From assembly GCA_963835165.1 (NCBI GenBank), contig CAWIGD010000006.1, positions 87,884 to 151,883 on the forward strand: a DNA stretch of 64,000 nt. Direction: 5' to 3'. The translations under genes and the position numbers were made by a program. Shown here one piece after another: positions 56,976 to 64,000 of the stretch. Every line of letters begins with the position of its first letter. The stretch's first letter is position 1. Below the pieces are notes generated by a model. It had not been told where the DNA came from, made no database searches, and saw nothing but the letters and a program-made list of their open reading frames with translations. Source of the DNA: VAZQ01 sp963835165 (GTDB lineage Bacteria > Pseudomonadota > Alphaproteobacteria > Rhizobiales > Xanthobacteraceae).

Positions 56976-57098
56976 TACGTCGAAACAGGAAAACATTCTA
57001 AAGAAAATGGAAAATCTATCAAGGAATAATACGATTTACTTTTGTATCGACGATCCAAATCCCTCCTTATAAAGGTGGTACGTGGTAAAGGGAGTGCA

Positions 57099-57278
57099 AT
57101 GGTACATGAAGACGTAAACTTTAACATCCTTATCGCCCAGAAAATACATCTTCGATATTTTGGAAACTTAGAACATCCAATTGCTCACGAACTTGTTGAG
57201 GCGATAAAGACTGGTCAATCCATTGTACTGGAAATCAGTCCAAAATATTACTCAACTTGGGATTACAGTAAACAGTAA
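57099..57278 (+). CDS. Hypothetical small protein (archaeal block)
   Basis: A 59-codon frame from ATG at 57099, 'MVHEDVNFNILIAQKIHLRY', then 'NLEHPIAHELVEAIKTGQSI' and a stop at 57278. Composition is like the neighbouring archaeal genes, and the start is preceded by GGGAGTG. I do not recognise a family. The frame is open further upstream to the breakpoint, so it could be the end of a larger gene. Confidence 0.4.
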   Translation: MVHEDVNFNILIAQKIHLRYFGNLEHPIAHELVEAIKTGQSIVLEISPKYYSTWDYSKQ

Positions 57279-57567
57279 TTCAAGTTCATCGAGTCACAGG
57301 TTTTATATTTTGTTCTGTGGATTTCTTAAATCACCTTTCACAATTATTCTGGAAGACCAGTAGCTGGGACGACAAAATATTCTGCATGTGATGAAACACC
57401 TGAAGTCTGAAGTTACAGCCTCCCCAAGTTACAGTCTCGAGAAACCAAATCTACCTGTTGTACCAATTGCAATTAAACTAACATTTCTCTGTTCTGCATA
57501 TGGAATAATGGTGTGTACAATTGATGGTGCGATTTACGAATACCTCAAACATTTCTATATCCTCTTT

Positions 57568-58559
57568 CTACCTAACAATATCTGTGATAAATTCGGGATA
57601 ACGATCTCCGGCTATGGCACCTTCGTGAAAAGTTTCGTCGAGAAAAGTGTAGATCTTGTGCATTGAGTTGGATATTCTGACACCTCAAGTTTTCAACAAG
57701 TCTCGACCTTCTCGATGTTCCAATAAGAGTTATAATGTCTTCTCCTTGTTGTAAGACCCAAGCCAGAGCTGAGTTGGGTTGCAGTCGCCCCTTTGCTCTC
57801 AGCAAATTTCTTTAGCCTATTAACCATCGCAGTATTATGTTCTCTGTTTTTCGACGAAAACCGTGGAAGATAGTTTCTGAAATCAGCTTGTTGAAGATGA
57901 CGAGGTGATTGACCTGATAGCAGTCCACGGGATAACGTACCGGTAAGCTACCAGACTTATTCCAAGTTCACGCGTGGTTGGCAGGATTTTGGATTCGACT
58001 ATTCGACTTGCAAGCGAATACTCGATCTGGACTGCTGATACCGGATGTATTTTATGGGCTCTCCTTATCTGATCTGCGGTTGCCTCAGAAAGACCAAGAT
58101 AATGAACTTTGTCCTCTTTGATCAAATCTGCAATAGCACCGATTGTATCCTCAATTGGGACTTGTGGATCCAGACGCCCCGGTTGATAAAGATCAATATA
58201 GTCTAGTACCAAGCCTCTGCAAAGAATAAGATGCAAAGTTCTTAATAGCAATCGGACGCATGTCAATGCCGGTAAATTCACCATTTAAGCCACGTAATGC
58301 TCCGAACTTGACAGAGACAAAGAATTTCTCTCGTCTTCCCTTCATAGCTTCCCTCAATAATAGACTCATTGTGACCCATTCCATAGTAATCTGCAGTGTC
58401 AAAGAAGTTGATACCTTCTTCTACTGCCAAGTTGATAGTTGCTAGACTTTCTTTATCATCTCTAGTCTCTTTGCTACCATACAGGTCTGACATACCCATA
58501 CATCCCAAACCGATCTGAGAAACTTGTGGTCCATTTTTACCCATAGTTCTAGTCTTCAA
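57568..58559 (-). pseudogene. Aldo/keto reductase, archaeal, several frameshifts
   Basis: A (beta/alpha)8 NADPH-dependent reductase of about 330 residues when repaired. Pieces in order: MKTRTMGKNGPQVSQIGLGC, 'LAVEEGINFFDTADYYGMGH' with catalytic Asp and Tyr, 'FFVSVKFGALRGLNGEFTGI' with the catalytic Lys, 'YIDLYQPGRLDPQVPIEDTI', 'IADLIKEDKVHYLGLSEATA', 'VQIEYSLASRIVESKILPTT', 'LAWVLQQGEDIITLIGTSRR' and the end 'AIAGDRYPEFITDIVR' with a stop at 57568-57570. At least three frame breaks. The sequence otherwise keeps all key residues, so error in the sequence is plausible. Order and motifs match the YakC/AKR13-like group. The substrate is unknown. Confidence 0.8.
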
Positions 58560-58983
58560 ACAAAGGTGTCCTCCTGCGATGTTTTGTAATACAATACAAT
58601 GATGTAACCGTTGTGGTAAGATTGTGGTAAGATTCTAGGTGATTATGATGTGCACTTTGTGAAACAGCATTTAGATTCTATTCATCAGAAGCGGAGAAAG
58701 CAGATATTAGACTGTCATCACTCTGTATTGAACAGCCATCATGCTGATCACATTTTTTGTACTTGTTAACAACGAGCTCTGATACAGAGACAGGTTCTAA
58801 CCTATAAGTTGAGCCCCAATACTTGTGGGATGAATTTTATAACAAACGAAATTAAGACAGTCAGATTCCAAATATTTCACAACCTTGGTGAAGAATCCCT
58901 TGATAGGAGATTCCACAATTCATTGAATTAATATACACCAAGCAGCTCAATTTTACTTTATTAGTTGGTTAAAGCAACAAGAA
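58560..58983. other. Divergent intergenic region, archaeal
   Basis: 424 bases between the reductase and the ATPase, which are transcribed away from each other. It must hold both promoters; AT-rich stretches are present, but I cannot single out a TATA box with confidence. A short direct repeat, GTGGTAAGATT, occurs twice in tandem near 58,613-58,634. Confidence 0.4.
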
Positions 58984-61659
58984 GTGGTGGTTAGCCAAAT
59001 CGAAGCCTATTGGAGTATTCCAAGTGGTTCTCTTCTAGACACTCTAAATACAACATCGCAAGGGTTATCCTCTACAGACGCGCATAATAGATTGGAAAAG
59101 TATGGAATCAATACTCTTGATCGGAGAGGAAAGGCTGGTTCCTTATCCATATTCTCTTCGCAATTCAAAAGCCCAATAATTCTTATCTTCCTGGCTACTG
59201 CTTTTATATCCTTTATACTTCAGGCAAGAGAAGATGCTATCATAATAATCTCGATTGTTCTAATTAGTGCATTCCTGGGATACTGGCAAGAGAGAGGCGC
59301 ATCAAAGGCAATGGATAGATTGACATCATTGATAAAACTAAAATCATCTCTTTTACGAGATGGAAATATTCAAGATTTATTTTCTGAAGACATAGTGCCC
59401 GGTGACATAGTTATTCTAAACTCTGGAGACAAGATCCCTGCCGATTGCAGAATATTAGAGTGCAAAGACCTGTTTGTTAATGAAGGGACTCTAACAGGAG
59501 AAAGTTTTCCTGTTGAAAAGACTTCTGACTTAATCCCCAAAGATACTCCACTGCACAAAAGAGTTAACTCTTTGTTTATGGGCACGTTTGTTATAAGTGG
59601 AACAGCAAAAGCACTCGTCGTTTTTACTGGATTGAAAACTGAACTTGGCTCAATTTCCACAAGACTCAGACATATCAAACCTGAGACCGAATTTCAAAGT
59701 GGGATCAGGAAATTTGGTTTCTTCCTCTTAGAGATAACACTTTTGCTCGTTATCAGCATACTTGTAATCAATGTTTATTTCGGCCGACCAATATTAGATT
59801 CCTTTCTCTTTTCACTTGCTTTGGCAATTGGTTTAACTCCTCAGTTGTTACCTGCAATTATAAGCGTTAACTTATCGCATGGTGCAAAGCGGATGGCAAA
59901 TGAAAAGGTGATAGTAAAGAGACTAGAGTCAATAGAGAATCTTGGGACTATGGATGTATTATGTATCTGATAAAACTGGTACAATAACCACGGGAGAACT
60001 GAAGTCTTCATTCCTATATAGACGTTAATGTTAAAGAGAATAAAAAAATTTACTTGTATGGATATCTTAATGCGTTATTTGAGACAGGCTATACAAATCC
60101 CATTGATAGGGCTATTATAGAGTGTAAGCAAATGGGTGATAACCATGATAATGATCTTTTGACTAAGTTTATCAAATTAGATGAGATTCCTTACGACTTT
60201 ATTCGTAAAAGATTAAAGTGTACTTGTATCTCTTAAAGGAGATGACTCATTTAACAAAACTAATCAAATTCCATATAGGAATAAGGACATTTTAATAACA
60301 AAAGGAGCACTTAGTAATATACTTGAGGTATGCTCCTTTGTGGAAACGACTGATGGAAAAACTGAACCCCTCTCTATATTTAGTAACAGGATTACATATT
60401 TTTCCATGGTCTTGGAGATAAAGGTTTTAGGGTTTTGGGAATTGCGTATAAAGTCGAGAACAGTAATGTCTTCTTACCCATCGACTCTTTCTTCTCCAGA
60501 AGATTCAAGTTCAATAAGTCTATTACCAATATCTGTTAGCAGAGATGATGAAACAAATATGACATTCTTGGGTCTTTTAATTTTCTATGACCCACTTAAG
60601 CCTGGGCTAATTAATACTTTAAATGATTTCGAAGAATGGGAATTTCGCTCAAGGTAATTAGTGGCGATAATAAATACGTCGCTGGATATGTTGGTGGGAA
60701 GATTGGACTAACCAATCCCAGAGTCTTGACTGGTGAAGAATTACGGCATATGAGTACAGATGCTCTAATTCACAAAGCAGAAACCACGGAAATCTTTGCA
60801 GAAATTGAAGCGAATCAGAAAGAGGTAATCATCTTGGCACTAAAGAAAATTGGACATGTTGTTGGTTACATGGGGGATGGCATCAATGATACACCGGCCC
60901 TTCATGCCGCTGATACAAGTATTTCAGTTGATTCTGCAACAGATGTTGTAAAAGAGGCACCTGATTTTGTGTTGTTGGAAAAAGATCTAGCCTGTACTAA
61001 AAAAAGGGATAGAAGAAGGACGAAAGACTTTTGCTAACACTCTGAAGTATGTATTCATGGCTACCAGCGCTAACTTTGGTAACATGTTTAGTATGGCAGG
61101 TGCATCACTGTTCTTACCATTCCTTCCTCTATTACCAAAACAAGTATTGTTGGTCAATCTAGTGACAGATATGCCTGAGATGACAATATCGACTGACACA
61201 GTAGATATAGAAATGGTTGAAAAACCAAGAAAGTGGGACATTAAGTTCATACGTAAGTTTATGCTTTATTTTGGATTATTGAGCACTTTGTTTGATTATA
61301 TCACTTTCGCCGTATTGCTACTGGGTACGAATGCATCTATTGAGCAATTTAGAACAGCATGGTTTATGGAATCAGTGATTCCTGCATCTACAATCGTTCT
61401 TATTGTAAGAACAAGAAATAGGGCGTACAAGAGTAAGCCTAGCAAATATCTCGTATCGTTTACATTTGTTGCAATCGTGCTAGTGATACTTATACCATAT
61501 ACACCCATTGGAGAGATTTTTGGTTTCGTTAGCGTGCCATTAGTATATTTGCTGATAATTGGATTGATTGTCCTTGCATACATATCAGTGGCTGAAATGG
61601 TTAAAATGAGATTTTACAGAAAAATCATAATTAATGATCGCCATATAAGGGGAGGCTAA
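58984..61659 (+). pseudogene. mgtA: Magnesium-type P-type ATPase (P3B), several frameshifts
   Basis: About 890 residues when repaired. N-terminal helices 'SPIILIFLATAFISFILQAR' and 'AIIIISIVLISAFLGYWQER'; actuator 'VNEGTLTGESFPVEKTS' with TGES; membrane segment 'LALAIGLTPQLLPAIISVNL'; after a frame break the phosphorylation site 'SDKTGTIT' near 59,966; later 'VISGDNKYVAGYVGGKIGL', the hinge 'GYMGDGINDTPALHAADTSI', then 'LLVNLVTDMPEMTISTDTVD', specific to MgtA/MgtB-type pumps. Breaks lie near 59,965, 60,030, 60,220, 60,400, 60,640 and 60,990. The start is a GTG. MgtA-type pumps bring Mg2+ in; the ion preference in archaea is inferred. No leader or riboswitch was recognised. Confidence 0.85.
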
Positions 61660-62360
61660 TCACTAATAGATAGGTTTGGCTCACTCCCCAAATATTGTGT
61701 CAGGTCATGTAATCAGATTGGGATTATCCTTGATTTATTGTCAAATACTATTCTCATCATTTAATACGCTAAACTCTGATCCACTTACTGGCCGAGAAAG
61801 TCAGCTTTCGACTATTTGATCAGAATCTTGTAAGTTTTATTGTAATTCAATCTGAATGGAAATGCGAAGGACTCTGCAGTAGCATTATTATCTGTGCTAA
61901 CTATATCTCCCCTAAAAGTAGTTTCATGCTTGCCATGACCAGGCGTTTTACAAAAACCCATTTGTCATTGGAACTGGAATGGGTAGTTGTATTAGCACTT
62001 AGGCCAAGATTTCAGCTAAAGGAAAGTAAAATGATGATAATTGTTTACGAGAGACACTTGTCTACTCTTCTTCGGCAGAATTTGACCGTCAATACTGGCA
62101 TGCAGTTCGTAACTTAGTCTTTGAAATGCCTTTGTACAAATCCTCAATTTCTCAATGGTTTTGAGTCCATGAAATTCTGCAAACTGACTTCCAGGTACTA
62201 GGAAAGAGGATTGCTACTCCAATAGGAATAGAGGAATTCCCTAATTACCGATTTAGCATAAGGTCCAGGAAAGAACCTGGTGGAGTTGATATTTTCCTTT
62301 TTCACAGTAACACCTTCCAAGTTCGAGATGTACTGTGAGGGGTTCATTCTTTAAATTTCC
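61660..62360. other. Archaeal stretch with no supported gene
   Basis: About 700 bases. A short protein-like run, 'CHDQAFYKNPFVIGTGMGSC', with a following stop is visible near 61,930-62,030, but it has no start or domain that I know. The rest shows stops in all frames. Confidence 0.35.
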
Positions 62361-62640
62361 TTAGTGAACCAATAGTACCGGGCAGCTGGCCATCTCACTT
62401 ACACGACGCGATATGCTTCCAAGAGTTTTCTGATTCAGGATGTACCCCTTATCCCACGTTTCCCATGATGATCAAATCCATATTTTCGCCATTGGCAAAC
62501 TCAATTATTTTATCGGCTGGATTCCCTAAAAGGACATGAGTCTTAATAGGAATGTCCCCAGATTCTTTAAGTAATACTGGTGTCCATATCTTATTGTTCG
62601 CAATACTAAATCAGATATACATTGGTCTTTGCGTTAAGTG
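62361..62640 (-). pseudogene. Universal stress protein (UspA) remnant
   Basis: The end of a Usp domain: 'ESGDIPIKTHVLLGNPADKI', 'IEFANGENMDLIIMGN', then after a stop and frame change 'GSISRRVSEMASCPVLLVH' with a stop at 62361-62363. The ATP-binding loop between them is damaged and the first half of the domain is not visible. It lies on the same strand as, and downstream of, the intact Usp gene, so it is the second of a tandem pair. Confidence 0.7.
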
Positions 62641-62740
62641 TGTAAGATCACAAAGCGATTGTTGATAAGAGAATCAGATTAAAGAAAAGATAGCCAGATT
62701 TTCCGGATAGTTGTATTGACGAATAAATCATAATAATTTC

Positions 62741-63244
62741 TTACCTGACTACCAATACAGAACAATGGGAATGTGCTACTACACCTGCTGATACACTGCC
62801 TAGTAAGAGTCTCCTTATTCCAGACTTTCCTGTGGCTCCAATGACTATAAGTTCAATTTCTTTTCTTTCAGCATAGCTGGCAATTTCTGTCACTACAGAG
62901 GCACCAGTTGAAATAACCTTTTTAATGATATGCACTTGGTCACTTTTCCTCACTTCAGAGAATATTCTTTTGAACCATTCCTCCGCTTCTTCCTCAATCT
63001 CTTTTTGATAGCCTGGTGAGACCGCTCCGAAATATCCAGATGAATGGGCTAGGAGTATCTGTGGAGGAACAACATGTACCAAATACAACGCGCATCTACT
63101 GCTCCCTCTACTAGCAATGTCAAATGCACGCTTTGCCGCCCTTATAGAAGCTTCGGAGCCGTCCACTGCCACAAGTATCCTCGAGAGTTCTTTAGCTCTG
63201 TGCATCAAAATAGTGGTTGATGAGTCTACCACATATATTTGCAT
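62741..63244 (-). CDS. Universal stress protein family protein
   Basis: A protein of 167 residues (154 from the Met at 63205, a likelier start because 'RILVAVDGSEASIRAAKRAF' follows at the usual distance). The alpha/beta Usp fold is complete: 'LYLVHVVPPQILL' in strand 2, 'IASYAERKEIELIVIGATGK', and the ATP loop 'GATGKSGIRRLLLGSVSAGV', ending 'HSHCSVLVVR'. The G-2x-G-9x-G(S) loop suggests that it binds ATP. Multiple usp genes in tandem are typical of Nitrososphaeria. It is the only long intact gene of the archaeal block. Confidence 0.9.
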   Translation of the reverse strand: MQIYVVDSSTTILMHRAKELSRILVAVDGSEASIRAAKRAFDIASRGSSRCALYLVHVVPPQILLAHSSGYFGAVSPGYQKEIEEEAEEWFKRIFSEVRKSDQVHIIKKVISTGASVVTEIASYAERKEIELIVIGATGKSGIRRLLLGSVSAGVVAHSHCSVLVVR

Positions 63245-64000
63245 TCCAGCAACGGCTAGTCACACTTGTCTTTGTCACCAAGTGAAAATTGGTCTGGGAT
63301 CTACTAGTTCAGTAGTAAAGTTGGCGACTTTCTCAATCTAATTGCCTCCTGGTTGGTCCTCTGTTATCCTGTGCTCTGGTAACCTTACTACCGCTCCCAC
63401 TTGATAAATCCAATTTTGGTGTGTAAGCACCATTTCAAAAAAAGTTTAGACTTAAAGGGCATAGACATAAATGGAAATCAGGGTGTGTCAGTTTCCCATA
63501 CTTACAGGGGAGATACCCTAAATGTCTGCTTTTAAATCTTAATTCATACAGCCGGTCCTGTGGGGGCCTGCACTCCCACATATACAACTGAGAAAGAACG
63601 CAAATCACAAAAAGCGTAGAATCTTTCCGAACCGCAGAAAATGAATTGGTTACTGTAGTTCCCTATTGTTTTGTTTTTAAATCTTTAAGCAATATATCAT
63701 TATACATTTGTCTGGAAGGAATCAAGTGCTTCGGAGAATTGTTGAGCAAATTATCAGGTTATCATGTTCCTGATGAAATATATCACTATTGCTTGATAGA
63801 AATAAGTCTGGAAGCTGTTAACGAGCCACAATTAAATTTGAACTTTCAATCGGAGGAGAAGTCTAGATTTCTTTAAGAATCTACACAACGAGTAGAAAAA
63901 GAAAGTTTAAAGGGTTTCATTCACCATGCAGTACAGTCCGAAGTAGGCTTGTAAGATTTTAGAATATTTGGAAAGTGTCAAGAACCAAGAATTGAATAAT
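63245..64000. other. Archaeal end of window, no clear gene
   Basis: A 76-codon frame at 63646-63876 would need a TTG start and has no recognisable domain, so I leave it out. Bases near 63,560-63,581 (TGTGGG...CCCACA) can pair as a hairpin of six base pairs. Nothing else is seen. Confidence 0.4.

Noticed and set aside
1..64000. CRISPR array or known anti-phage system
   Set aside because: No regularly spaced short repeats and no Cas, restriction-modification or toxin-antitoxin signatures seen; TnpB is present only as a remnant.

Overview
The window reads as three blocks of different origin. Bases 1 to about 55,395 are high-GC alphaproteobacterial DNA of Bradyrhizobium type: a DUF3551 protein, Tat-dependent dehydrogenase modules, Bug-type solute receptors and a small lipoprotein common in that group. 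Bases about 55,396 to 56,971 are very high-GC DNA carrying the end of an actinobacterial-style peptide ABC operon. From about 56,972 to the end the DNA is AT-rich, with genes of ammonia-oxidising-archaeon type (Nitrososphaeria). The boundaries cut through genes, so the window is most simply a chimeric soil assembly or clone rather than one chromosome.

Bases 1-14,600 are ordinary chromosome: the start of a thiamine-diphosphate enzyme, aspS, two tandem modules (Tat-secreted small subunit plus GMC/FAD dehydrogenase), a Bug receptor with an amidohydrolase, speD and speE, a VOC protein, a DHFR-like reductase, small membrane or secreted proteins, an NMT1-like receptor and a KTSC protein. Bases 14,600-24,500 are accessory: two dienelactone-hydrolase copies as direct repeats around a DNA-ligase scrap, a broken TnpB with an IS200/IS605-type right end, and a heavily frameshifted autotransporter, followed by a glutathione peroxidase and small genes.

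Bases 24,500-55,395 are a surface-polysaccharide cluster. It holds a Wzx flippase, glycosyltransferases, an EPS-type winged-helix regulator, a NusG/RfaH-like antiterminator, an intact asnB, a Wzm/Wzt exporter and many methyltransferases. It is full of paralogous remnants: a second Wzm end, three copies of one methyltransferase, a second broken asnB, a 470-bp tandem duplication and an IS5-family element. Two homologous large membrane proteins, probably GT-C-like, lie near its two ends in opposite orientation.

The archaeal block holds an aldo/keto reductase, an Mg-type P-type ATPase, one intact universal stress protein and a broken second one. Reading-frame breaks, several at homopolymers, occur in all three blocks and in normally essential-looking genes, so many may be sequence error; deletions, fusions and truncations in the polysaccharide cluster look like real decay and recombination. 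I see no CRISPR array, rRNA or convincing tRNA. No wholly new system is demonstrated; the best candidates for novelty are the paired membrane proteins and the mosaic methyltransferase/hydroxylase modules of the polysaccharide cluster.
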